From Treponema bryantii (GTDB lineage: Bacteria; Spirochaetota; Spirochaetia; Treponematales; Treponemataceae), in contig NZ_AP025287.1 of the NCBI RefSeq assembly GCF_036492245.1, positions 21,104 to 85,103 on the forward strand: a stretch of 64,000 nt of DNA. Reading direction: 5' to 3'. How positions within the stretch are numbered: position 1 is the first letter of the stretch; every line of letters starts with the position of its first letter. A model generated the notes under the pieces. That model worked only from the letters and a program-made list of their open reading frames with translations, did no database searches and was not told where the DNA came from. This document shows positions 24,799 through 31,484 of the stretch, in pieces. The position numbers were made by a program, and so were the translations under genes.

Positions 24799-25470
24799 TT
24801 ATTTATACTGTGGGTCAGGCTCTTTATGAATAATGGTCTTTTTAGGAATTGAATTATACAAAGGGGCCTCCGGTTCATCATCTTTGATTAATTCATTTAC
24901 AATTGCGATGAACTGTTTCCAGGTCATATTCTCATAAGATTTTTTAAGCTGAGAAATCTTATGAGGAGCTGGCATAATAAAACCTGACTTTTTCCATTTT
25001 GCCATTGCTGACATATCATCATCATTTTCATCAAGAATCCGATCATTTACATTTATCTGATTAATCAGATTTTCAAGGTTATATTTATATTTTTCAGAGT
25101 TACGTTCTTTCTGTTTTTTTTCATCGTATTTACGATCCCTCTCAGAAAGAACTTCTGAATACTTTGCCTGTAAAGCAGCTTTTTTTTCTTCTGTCTTTTC
25201 CTCTCCTATTCTTTTCATTTCCAAAAAGTTATCAGGTTCAAAAGGAACGATAACTTTTTCAAGGGTTTTATTGAATGGATTACGTACACGATTCCAGATT
25301 ATTTCTGAAAAATTGTAAGAACGCAATTTTTCATCATCCACAGATTCTGTGTAATATTCATATTTTTCCGGATCCATTTTTTTTGATACATTTTTCCATG
25401 CATCGTTTTCATATCGTTCAAGCTGTTTTTTTCCAAGATATTTATTATTCATTACAACATATACACTCAT
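24799..25470 (-). CDS. Charged helical protein, 223 aa, unknown
   Basis: A soluble protein with a long Lys/Glu-rich coiled region (about 85-130, EEKTEEKKAALQAKYSEVLSERDRKYDEKKQ). The C-terminus (SYENMTWKQFIAIVNELI) resembles a short helical binding segment. Its ribosome site (AAGGAGA) lies within the last two codons of the upstream lipoprotein gene, so the two are coupled. It is last in the leading-region block, next to oriT. I do not recognise a family. Confidence 0.6.
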   Translation of the reverse strand: MSVYVVMNNKYLGKKQLERYENDAWKNVSKKMDPEKYEYYTESVDDEKLRSYNFSEIIWNRVRNPFNKTLEKVIVPFEPDNFLEMKRIGEEKTEEKKAALQAKYSEVLSERDRKYDEKKQKERNSEKYKYNLENLINQINVNDRILDENDDDMSAMAKWKKSGFIMPAPHKISQLKKSYENMTWKQFIAIVNELIKDDEPEAPLYNSIPKKTIIHKEPDPQYK

Positions 25471-25474
25471 AGTC

Positions 25475-25813
25475 TTATCTCCTTTTGGTCATTTTTACCT
25501 GGTCCGCAGTAATTTTGAAACTGTACTTTTTTTTATCTTTGTTGTAGATGCAGTTTTCTTTTTCATCATAAGTAAAATAATCGGTTACAGATTCTCCGAT
25601 TGTGTTCTTATGTTTTACTGAAACCGTATTTGTCTTTTTATCATATTTGTAAGTTCCAAAGATAATTCCATTGTAGGAACATTCATTGTTGTCAAAAAAA
25701 ATGATAAAAGAATTCTCTCTGGTAAAAACTTTGTTGGAAACATTGTTTTTACATCCAGCTAAAAAAACAGATAACGCTAAAATTAAAAAAGATACCTTGA
25801 TTTGTTTTTTCAT
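25475..25813 (-). CDS. Small lipoprotein, 112 aa
   Basis: Signal peptide with lipobox FLAGC (Cys21), then a short beta-rich body (IIFGTYKYDKKTNTVSVKHK and DYFTYDEKENCIYNKDKKKYSFKI), ending KMTKRR. This size and type fits entry-exclusion or envelope lipoproteins of conjugative plasmids, but the role is not shown by sequence. Ribosome site GAGG, five bases before the ATG. Confidence 0.65.
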   Translation of the reverse strand: MKKQIKVSFLILALSVFLAGCKNNVSNKVFTRENSFIIFFDNNECSYNGIIFGTYKYDKKTNTVSVKHKNTIGESVTDYFTYDEKENCIYNKDKKKYSFKITADQVKMTKRR

Positions 25814-25925
25814 ATAAACCTCATTTCGCTTTTATAAGATTCCGGTTACTAATCTTATAATCTGTTATTAAATATATATGTATTTCTGTAATTATACAAT
25901 TACAAAAATACATACAGTTTTGATT

Positions 25926-26315
25926 TTAGAATACATCAAAAGCTTTTGATGCTCCATCTGCAGATTCGGAAGTTTCTGTTTTCTCATTTGCATCAAGCTC
26001 AAATTTTCTAACCGCAGAAACTTTGATTGATACAGAATATCTTGTAACTTCTCCATCCTTGTACTGAGAAGAAATAAGCTTACCGATTACAGATACAGGC
26101 ATTCCTTTTTCATATTTGGTAAGCTTTTCAGCAGCCTTGTCAAAAGCTACACAATTAAAAAAGTTTGGGACAGATTTCCATTCATTACTAGATTCATCAT
26201 AATAACTTTCGTTATAGCATACCGAAAAACGAGCATATTTTTTCCCGTTCTTTTCATTGATTTCAACATTTGAAGAAAGAAACCCTTCAATGTTCACATA
26301 GTTTTGAAAAAGCAT
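25926..26315 (-). CDS. ssb: Single-stranded DNA-binding protein-like, 129 aa (paralogue 1)
   Basis: Start ATG at 26315 with AAAGGAG six bases upstream; a longer reading would run through the operator. The OB-fold pattern matches SSB: LFQNYVNIEGFLSSNVEI, KKYARFSVCYNESY, FFNCVAFDKAAEKLTKYEKGMPVSVIGKL. The tail lacks the usual acidic tip and ends SKAFDVF. It is close to the paralogue at 27288. Palindrome copy 5 sits between its promoter and ribosome site. It likely coats incoming T-strand DNA. Confidence 0.88.
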   Translation of the reverse strand: MLFQNYVNIEGFLSSNVEINEKNGKKYARFSVCYNESYYDESSNEWKSVPNFFNCVAFDKAAEKLTKYEKGMPVSVIGKLISSQYKDGEVTRYSVSIKVSAVRKFELDANEKTETSESADGASKAFDVF

Positions 26316-26328
26316 TTTAACTCCTTTG

Positions 26329-26352
26329 AAAAGTTCGTTCGAACGAACTTTT
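26329..26352. promoter_or_regulatory. Dispersed palindrome, copy 5
   Basis: A perfect 24-bp palindrome centred on GTTCGTTCGAACGAAC, five bases upstream of the AAAGGAG ribosome site of the ssb at 25926. In the transcript it would be part of the leader; on DNA it lies downstream of the -10 box, where a bound repressor would block elongation or start. Confidence 0.85.
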
Positions 26353-26378
26353 TTCACTTTTTACTCTAGGTTGACATT

Positions 26379-26407
26379 AGTATAAGAGAGTATCGGCATT
26401 ATGACAA
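26379..26407 (-). promoter_or_regulatory. Promoter of ssb paralogue 1
   Basis: TTGTCA (26402-26407), a 17-base spacer and TATACT (26379-26384) on the minus strand. The operator palindrome at 26329-26352 starts about 27 bases after the -10 box, and a palindrome pair lies upstream at 26434-26492. Confidence 0.6.
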
Positions 26408-26433
26408 CCATTTCTTTACTAACATGTTTTTTG

Positions 26434-26492
26434 AAAGTTCGGTTAACCGAACTTTTGGAAACATTGTCTGAAAGTTCGTTCGAACGAACTTT
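26434..26492. promoter_or_regulatory. Dispersed palindromes, copies 6 and 7 (pair spaced 37 bp)
   Basis: Two perfect 22-bp palindromes, 26434-26455 (centre GGTTAACC instead of GTTCGAAC) and 26471-26492 (consensus), with centres 37 bp apart. The same spacing recurs at 28114-28176. They lie upstream of the ssb promoter at 26379. The rest of 26493-26699 is AT-rich. It contains a GGC/GCC hairpin within A and T tracts (26650-26687) and a 21-codon minus-strand ORF (MLFFKRQ..., ribosome site AAGGAT) that I do not call as a gene. Confidence 0.8.
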
Positions 26493-26699
26493 TTGGAAAG
26501 AATCCAGATTCTATTTATTTTCATAATCAATTAAAGCCTGTGAGCCATTTAATTTCTCATAATCCATTAAGAATGAAATTGAAGAAGTATTGGCTTATAA
26601 GCTGCCGTTTGAAAAATAACATAAAATCCTTATTAATCTTTCAAGATAAACTATCTTTTTTGGCGAGTTTCAGCGAGCCAAAAAAAATTTTTTTTTCAG

Positions 26700-26748
26700 C
26701 TCATAAAGTGCCTCTGTTCTTCGCTAGAAGATCAGGACACTTTATGAG
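26700..26748. repeat. Repeated hairpin element, copy A
   Basis: Perfect 11-bp arms (CTCATAAAGTG and CACTTTATGAG) around a partly paired core with CTTCGCTAGAAG. The 32 bases 26712-26743 recur without change at 30062-30093, while the outer arm bases differ in both arms together. It lies just after the 75-aa gene's stop, so it may also act as a transcript end. Confidence 0.7.
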
Positions 26749-26757
26749 AATCAGAAA

Positions 26758-26985
26758 TTACTCACATTCTTTTTCAGAAAAGACTTCATCATTATTTTCA
26801 GAATCTTCTTCGATATTTCCGATTACTTCTTTAACGCAAGATAGCGGATAAAAATGTCCGATTTTTTGCTTGCATTCATTTTCATCAGAAGTTCCAAAAA
26901 ATGTAGAATCATCATTTCCACAATCAATGTAAAAAAGAGTTCCATAGCCGTCAGTAATTAAAATGTCACCAAAATTGTATCCCAT
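26758..26985 (-). CDS. Small acidic protein, 75 aa
   Basis: A beta-rich start (YNFGDILITDGYGTLFYIDCG) followed by a Cys- and Glu-rich tail ending EKECE. No membrane segment. Its GGAGG ribosome site overlaps the stop codon of the upstream 50-aa gene, so the two are translationally coupled. I do not recognise the family. Confidence 0.6.
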   Translation of the reverse strand: MGYNFGDILITDGYGTLFYIDCGNDDSTFFGTSDENECKQKIGHFYPLSCVKEVIGNIEEDSENNDEVFSEKECE

Positions 26986-26996
26986 ATTTTTCCTCC

Positions 26997-27149
26997 TTAT
27001 TTATCAAATACAATATGCTCGCTTATTCCAAAGTTTGCATTTTTAATGAATTTCTTTTTGAAACATTCATCGTGAAAAGAAATTACACCGATGAATCCAA
27101 GACCTTTTGCTACTGTTTCTTTACAGTAACAACACTTTCCATTGTCCAT
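26997..27149 (-). CDS. Cys-rich mini-protein, 50 aa, zinc-ribbon-like
   Basis: A short gene with an AAGGAG ribosome site seven bases before the ATG at 27149. The product begins MDNGKCCYCKETV and later has SFHDECFKKKF; CxxC plus HxxxC spacing suggests a single zinc site as in treble-clef mini-proteins. The stop (TAA) overlaps the ribosome site of the next gene. Small zinc-ribbon proteins are common in plasmid leading regions; the role is unknown. Confidence 0.7.
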   Translation of the reverse strand: MDNGKCCYCKETVAKGLGFIGVISFHDECFKKKFIKNANFGISEHIVFDK

Positions 27150-27184
27150 AATTAAACTCCTTATGTTTTAATTTGTATTCAATT

Positions 27185-27232
27185 GCCGATTCTTTTAGCC
27201 TGGGCGACAAAGCCCAAGCCTAAAAGAACGGC
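27185..27232. repeat. GC-rich hairpin between two leading-region genes
   Basis: Arms of about 20 bp (GCCGATTCTTTTAGCCTGGGC with its near-complement, one bulge on each side) around GACAAA. It sits after the ssb stop at 27288. The part CCTGGGCGACA resembles the hairpin at 31381 and the end of the virD4 element. No T-run follows on the minus strand, so it is not a standard terminator. Confidence 0.5.
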
Positions 27233-27287
27233 ATAAAAACCTTATTTATTTTTTCTAGTGTACATTCTAAATGTACATTTTTGATTT

Positions 27288-27716
27288 TTAGAACGGAATT
27301 TCATCCTCATATTTTTCCAAGTCTGTCAAAGGTTCTGCTGCTCTTGTGTTTGGTTCGGGAGTTGCCTTGTCTGACTTGTTATGTTTTTCAATTACAAGTT
27401 TCTTCAAGTTTTCTGCAAGGATTGTAACGGAAGTATTACGACCGCCTTGACTATCTTCCCATTGTGAAAACTGTAATTTTCCGCTTACGTTTACAGGGTC
27501 ACCTTTATTCATATTTGCTACAGTTTTTGCATTGTAGTTAAAGGCTACACAATTGAAAAAATGAGGAATTGATTCATATTCATCAGTTTCCTTGTTCTTT
27601 TTCTGTTGGTTATAGCAGATTGAAAAACGGCAATAATCCTTTCCGTTCTTGCTTGTCTGTAACTCTGGCTTTCTTGTAAGTCTTCCTTCGATTGTTATAT
27701 AGTTCTGAAAAAACAT
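27288..27716 (-). CDS. ssb: Single-stranded DNA-binding protein with acidic tip (paralogue 2)
   Basis: A 142-aa SSB: MFFQNYITIEGRLTRKPEL, DYCRFSICYNQQ, HFFNCVAFNYNAKTVANMNKGDPVNVSGKL and the strand FSQWEDSQGG. Unlike the two other copies it keeps a canonical C-terminal tip (EDEIPF), known in SSBs to recruit partner proteins such as primase, helicase and recombination factors. Ribosome site AAGGAG. It is the most chromosome-like SSB of the three. Confidence 0.93.
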   Translation of the reverse strand: MFFQNYITIEGRLTRKPELQTSKNGKDYCRFSICYNQQKKNKETDEYESIPHFFNCVAFNYNAKTVANMNKGDPVNVSGKLQFSQWEDSQGGRNTSVTILAENLKKLVIEKHNKSDKATPEPNTRAAEPLTDLEKYEDEIPF

Positions 27717-27735
27717 AATTTTACTCCTTCTTTAA

Positions 27736-28095
27736 TTAGAAATTTTTTGGTGCAAGTGCAACTTTACAGTTGCGGTTAAATCCGTTTGCAATTCTTAAAA
27801 GTCTGACATTTGGGGCATATCTGATAAAGATTCCGTCATAATCAGTTTTTACAAGATACTTGGTAAGATAAGGTCTGAGGTTATATTTATAACCACCAAT
27901 TTTATATATTCCGTTTCTTGTAAGTTCATCTGTTCCAAAATTGAACTGTTTGGAAAACTTCATTTCTAGCCATTTAGATGGAGTCAGTTTTTCCCATTCC
28001 TTATTCTCTAAACTTATACAATGCCATAAGATTTCTTGAGGTTCTGAATCTGTATTTGAGAACTTCCAACATTCAATATTTTCAATATTTTTCAT
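27736..28095 (-). CDS. Hypothetical protein, 119 aa
   Basis: A soluble Trp- and Tyr-containing protein (IECWKFSNTDSEPQEILWHC, then LRPYLTKYLVKTDYDGIFIRYAP) with no recognised domain. Its leader contains dispersed palindrome copy 8 immediately upstream of the AAAGGAG ribosome site, as for the ssb at 25926. It is upstream of the second ssb with 19 bases between, so probably one operon. Confidence 0.55.
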   Translation of the reverse strand: MKNIENIECWKFSNTDSEPQEILWHCISLENKEWEKLTPSKWLEMKFSKQFNFGTDELTRNGIYKIGGYKYNLRPYLTKYLVKTDYDGIFIRYAPNVRLLRIANGFNRNCKVALAPKNF

Positions 28096-28113
28096 ATCCT
28101 ATATTCTCCTTTG

Positions 28114-28176
28114 AAAAAGTTCGTTCAATCGAACTTTTTAGATAACTGTCAGAAAGTTCGTTCGAACGAACTTTCT
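28114..28176. promoter_or_regulatory. Dispersed palindromes, copies 8 and 9 (pair spaced 37 bp)
   Basis: 28114-28139 (imperfect, core GTTCGTTCAATCGAAC) and 28151-28176 (perfect 26 bp). Their centres are 37 bp apart, exactly as at 26434-26492, and the short linkers are similar too. They lie between the PcfJ-like gene and the 119-aa gene. Confidence 0.8.
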
Positions 28177-28189
28177 AAACAGTTTATTT

Positions 28190-30013
28190 TTAAGCAACTT
28201 TCTGAATAACTTTTTCTTTCTTAAAGTCTGCTTTAGCAAGCCATTTATGCATTGCTTTTTCCATTTCATCAGTTACGCAACCATTTCCTTTCTGTCTGAA
28301 CTGAACGATTCTTTTTTCATTCAATTCGCAAGTTGCAATAGGTTCTCCGTCTTTCTGAAGAAAGACTAGAACACAATCTGAATCAATTACTTTCTGTGGG
28401 TAATTGTTTGAAATTAAGCACTGTTTAAGCATATCTGCCTGCTTTTGTATTTCTTCAATTGTTTCGGGGATGAATATTTCATATCCGTCAACTTTAAGAA
28501 GTGGATTCTTTTTGATGTAGTTCTGTACTGCCTGGGTGTACAAAACACCTTCATTTTCCTTTTCCCATTTTCTGTAATTGTCCATTTCTTCCTTGATTTT
28601 CTCATGTCTTTTTTCAAAGTCATTAGGGAACTTCCAAAACTTATCTGTCAGGTCGTGATTAAGTTTTACACAGTCCTTGATGTAACTAGCGTATTCATCA
28701 GCCTCTATCTTGTTCTGATAAATGTATTTAATCTGCTTTTCATCAAGGTCTTTTACATAGAACTTGTTGTAGAAGATGTATTGCAGAATCTCAAAATCAA
28801 TGTTTTCGTGATAGTGGTCTAGCATTACATCCAAGGTATTTAAATCAATTGTTGAGTGAAGATATATAAACTGTTTTTCCTTCAAGAAAAATCTGAGGGC
28901 TTTCTTTTTGTAGTCCGCAGATTTTTTATAATAGTCTTCGTTGAGGGCAAGATGTGAAAGCTTTAAGGCACACAGTCCTTCGATTTCTGTAGGATATTTT
29001 TTCCATAACTTGTAAACTTCTTTTACTGTATCGAGGGTAAAGTTTTTGAAACATTTTTTTGCCTTTTCGATTGTGTATGAAAAGTCCTTGTTGTAATAGT
29101 TCAAGAACTTGATGTATTCATCCTTAGGCATATCATCATACTTTATATCCATAAGGTCAGAATAAGAGGTCTGAGGGTATTTCAATTTGTCTTTTACAAG
29201 ACTTCTGAATTTAGCGTATGAAAAATTACTGAGCTTATAAGATACATCTGAAAGGAAATAAGAATCAAAATCTTTCTGCTCGTTTTCTGATAAAAGACTG
29301 TATTCCTTAGTCTTTTTAAAGAAGTCCAAAGATTCAGATTTCTTTACTTCCATTCCAAAGTTTACACGGAACATAGCCTTAAAATCATAATCATTATGCT
29401 TTTTCATTAATGAAATAGTCTTGTAGAATTTGGATGCATCCACATTCGGCAATTCATACGGACAGTTTTTAATAAAGCTTATAATTTCATCCTTTTTTGC
29501 TTTTGGAAAATTGTAGAATGAATCAGTAAAGGCAAGAGAATAAAGCTTTTTTTTCAGAAGTAAAACAAAGTTTTCCTTATCCTTTTTCCAGTAATAAAGG
29601 GCATCCATTATTGCCACATTTGAGTATATTTCTTTAGTATCAAGTACTTTCTGAAAGTCGGGATACTTGGAAAGAACTGTTTCAAAATCTTTCTGAGAAG
29701 AATCGTTGCTACAGAATAACGGAAGTCGTTTTTTTCCGTTATCTTCGGTAAGTCCATAAGGGTCTAAAGGGTATCTGTCAGTCATTCCGCCATATCCGTA
29801 GTAACTTACTTTTTCATTTGGAAAAATAATTCCATAACCGCCAAGTCGTGTATAAACTACGTTTCTGCATTTGGTTATAAGGTCTTCGTTCTCCTGTAAT
29901 ACGTCGAGTTCCAAAGGAATTTTTGTATTTTTTCCTTGCCATGTAGCGTGTACAAGTCTTGTAATTTTCTTGTATCTGATAACTATTTTGTCTGTGTATT
30001 TTGCCTTGTGCAT
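28190..30013 (-). CDS. PcfJ-like protein, 607 aa
   Basis: The C-terminal 100 residues resemble PcfJ-family proteins: QADMLKQCLISNNYPQKVI, CVLVFLQKDGEPIATCEL, then RIVQFRQKGNG and a final amphipathic helix. In PcfJ the pattern is a Cys/His-containing helix followed by strands ending in 'I.Q..G..N'. PcfJ-like genes are found beside conjugation and phage genes, but the activity is not known. The N-terminal 450 residues are helical, Lys- and Tyr-rich. Start ATG at 30013 with GGAAG before it. Confidence 0.65.
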   Translation of the reverse strand: MHKAKYTDKIVIRYKKITRLVHATWQGKNTKIPLELDVLQENEDLITKCRNVVYTRLGGYGIIFPNEKVSYYGYGGMTDRYPLDPYGLTEDNGKKRLPLFCSNDSSQKDFETVLSKYPDFQKVLDTKEIYSNVAIMDALYYWKKDKENFVLLLKKKLYSLAFTDSFYNFPKAKKDEIISFIKNCPYELPNVDASKFYKTISLMKKHNDYDFKAMFRVNFGMEVKKSESLDFFKKTKEYSLLSENEQKDFDSYFLSDVSYKLSNFSYAKFRSLVKDKLKYPQTSYSDLMDIKYDDMPKDEYIKFLNYYNKDFSYTIEKAKKCFKNFTLDTVKEVYKLWKKYPTEIEGLCALKLSHLALNEDYYKKSADYKKKALRFFLKEKQFIYLHSTIDLNTLDVMLDHYHENIDFEILQYIFYNKFYVKDLDEKQIKYIYQNKIEADEYASYIKDCVKLNHDLTDKFWKFPNDFEKRHEKIKEEMDNYRKWEKENEGVLYTQAVQNYIKKNPLLKVDGYEIFIPETIEEIQKQADMLKQCLISNNYPQKVIDSDCVLVFLQKDGEPIATCELNEKRIVQFRQKGNGCVTDEMEKAMHKWLAKADFKKEKVIQKVA

Positions 30014-30050
30014 ATCATCACTTCCTCAATTCTTTTTGTTTGATGTTGCT

Positions 30051-30097
30051 GCGGAAAGTGGCTCTGTTCTTCGCTAGAAGATCAGGACACTTTCTGC
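30051..30097. repeat. Repeated hairpin element, copy B
   Basis: Same 32-base core as copy A (30062-30093), here with arms GCGGAAAGTG and CACTTTCTGC. Compared with copy A the outer arm bases changed on both sides and kept pairing, apart from one G-U. It lies in the leader of the PcfJ-like gene. Confidence 0.7.
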
Positions 30098-30110
30098 ATT
30101 CAACTTCATA

Positions 30111-30134
30111 AAAAGTTCGTTCGAACGAACTTTT
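30111..30134. promoter_or_regulatory. Dispersed palindrome, copy 10
   Basis: A perfect 24-bp copy centred on GTTCGTTCGAACGAAC, seven bases after the stop of the gene at 30142 and upstream of the PcfJ-like gene. Confidence 0.85.
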
Positions 30135-30141
30135 GTAAAAA

Positions 30142-30705
30142 TTAAAATAATTCCAACTGTTGAGCGTGTCGCCATTTGTTGAGTTCTTCTTGTGTATAAG
30201 AGGAACTTTTCATCGGTGTTTTCATAAACTCTTCACGTTCTTTTTTCAGTTGTTCTTCCTTTTCTTTTTTGATTTTTTCTTGCTCGATTTTTTCAAGTCT
30301 TGCTTTTTCTTTTTCTGCCTTTTCTTTTTCAAGCTTGTTGTAGATTTCATCATCAAAATAAGAGATTGCCATAGCAAAAACTTTTCCGCTCTGAATCATA
30401 GCAACATTGCCTTTAGACATAGCCTTGATTTTTTCCTTGATGTATTCAAAGCATTTAGGAACTAGGTCGGGTTTGTATTTTTCTACAAAGTACGGATTCC
30501 GTTCTGTTTCCTTTTCAAGATATTTTTTGATTACCTTGATATAAAGGCTTTCTTGATTTTTAGTAGGCTCTGGAGCTTTAAGGTCAGAAGAAAGGGTAAA
30601 GTCTTTCTGATACCCATTATTTTCTTCGTCTTCTGTTTCTGCTAAAACTTCATCATCATAGGTTTCGTCATATTCTTCATCATAGATTTCATCAAGTTCA
30701 TCCAT
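30142..30705 (-). CDS. Acidic/coiled-coil protein, 187 aa
   Basis: Start at the ATG at 30705, eight bases after GGAG; a TTG two codons upstream is too close to it. The N-terminus is very acidic (about 25 Asp/Glu in the first 35 residues). Residues about 130-165 form a Lys/Glu coiled coil (EKEKARLEKIEQEKIKKEKEEQ), and the end is SSYTQEELNKWRHAQQLELF. No known domain. Palindrome copy 11 lies directly upstream of the ribosome site. Confidence 0.6.
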   Translation of the reverse strand: MDELDEIYDEEYDETYDDEVLAETEDEENNGYQKDFTLSSDLKAPEPTKNQESLYIKVIKKYLEKETERNPYFVEKYKPDLVPKCFEYIKEKIKAMSKGNVAMIQSGKVFAMAISYFDDEIYNKLEKEKAEKEKARLEKIEQEKIKKEKEEQLKKEREEFMKTPMKSSSYTQEELNKWRHAQQLELF

Positions 30706-30719
30706 ATTCAATACTCCTT

Positions 30720-30743
30720 AAAAGTTCGTTCGAACGAACTTTT
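30720..30743. promoter_or_regulatory. Dispersed palindrome, copy 11
   Basis: A perfect 24-bp copy between the genes at 30744 and 30142, two bases upstream of the AAGGAG ribosome site of the latter. A protein bound here, or the RNA hairpin itself, could control that gene separately. Confidence 0.85.
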
Positions 30744-30998
30744 TTAATTGTTCAAGACATTGTTGATAACTACGTCTTGCGGATACTCTGCAATAACATA
30801 CTTTCCGTCTAAAATGCGGTTTACAGTTGAGTAATTCTGTAAAGCAAAATACTGTTTAAGCTCACGTTTTTTGCAAAGGTCAAAACTTGATTTCTTGATG
30901 ATATTAAGAAAATCCTTCTTAAACTTTTTATAGTTCTGAGTGAAGGTCAGAACTGTCTGTTTTGTTGTATAGATTGCGTAAAAAGACTCTTTTTTCAT
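30744..30998 (-). CDS. Small basic protein, 84 aa
   Basis: Lys- and Phe-rich, with KRELKQYFALQNYSTVNRILDGKYVIAEYP, which could be a short HTH-like unit. No membrane segment. Ribosome site TGAGGA. An iteron-like sequence (31013-31030) is placed just upstream of the start, so Rep protein may control it. Function unknown. Confidence 0.5.
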   Translation of the reverse strand: MKKESFYAIYTTKQTVLTFTQNYKKFKKDFLNIIKKSSFDLCKKRELKQYFALQNYSTVNRILDGKYVIAEYPQDVVINNVLNN

Positions 30999-31012
30999 AG
31001 CAATTTCCTCAA

Positions 31013-31030
31013 AAAAGTATAAAGTGTAAC
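31013..31030 (-). promoter_or_regulatory. Iteron-like site upstream of the 84-aa gene
   Basis: AAAGTATAAAGTGTAAC, the type A iteron of the origin at 35167-35232, about 4 kb from it and 15 bases before a start codon. Confidence 0.6.
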
Positions 31031-31084
31031 TAAAAAAACATTAAAGTTTTCAGTTATTTCTGCCGATAATAAAGCGGGATTCTG

Positions 31085-31354
31085 TCAGATTGCACATCTT
31101 GGAAGAAAGCCGTTTTCCATTTGTTTTGTCTTGCGGTTAAAGTTTCCGTAGATTCCACAAATATCGTGGAAAAAATCTGAATCAGAAAAAGACATAAGTC
31201 TTTCAAGATTCAAAGGGATAACTTTATCCGTATATGTCAGGTCTAAAATCAGAGGGAATCGAGTTTCATAGATTCTTCTGATTTCATTATTCTCAAAGGC
31301 TCTGTCTGCGATTTGAGAAAGCTTTTCATAATTTTTCTTTGCCATTTCGTTCAT
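31085..31354 (-). CDS. Hypothetical protein, 89 aa
   Basis: I place the start at the ATG at 31354 (MNEMAKKNYEKL) with AGGAAT upstream. The region 5' of it is a long hairpin, so longer starts are unlikely. The protein is soluble: SQIADRAFENNEIRRIYETRFPLILDLTYTDKVIPLNLERL. No family recognised. A type A iteron-like site lies in its upstream region. Confidence 0.5.
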   Translation of the reverse strand: MNEMAKKNYEKLSQIADRAFENNEIRRIYETRFPLILDLTYTDKVIPLNLERLMSFSDSDFFHDICGIYGNFNRKTKQMENGFLPRCAI

Positions 31355-31380
31355 AGACAATTCCTTTTTTTTCTTGATGA

Positions 31381-31437
31381 TTCCGTGTTGCCAAGTCTTT
31401 CGACCTGGCGACACGGAAATATAAACTGTAACTATTT
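31381..31437. promoter_or_regulatory. Leader hairpin with adjacent iteron-like site
   Basis: 31381-31418 is a near-perfect 17-bp hairpin (TTCCGTGTTGCCA with TGGCGACACGGAA, closing on a TTTC loop). It is followed at 31416-31437 by GAAATATAAACTGTAACTAT, a hybrid of the two iteron types. Both lie between the comM-like gene and the start of the 89-aa gene. Confidence 0.6.
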
Positions 31438-31464
31438 TTTTCAGAAAGCAGCTGAACTACGGTT

Positions 31465-31482
31465 CACGGAACGTGATCCGTG
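31465..31482 (-). terminator. Hairpin after the comM-like stop
   Basis: CACGGA, loop ACGTGA, TCCGTG, two bases beyond the stop codon on the minus strand. No T-run follows directly, so it is more likely a processing or stabilising 3' hairpin than a full terminator. Confidence 0.4.
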
Positions 31483-31484
31483 GT

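Noticed and set aside
26500..26660. Small minus-strand ORFs of 18-21 codons in the ssb upstream region
   Set aside because: One has a possible ribosome site, but the sequence shows no conserved features and the reading frames conflict; support is too weak for a gene call.
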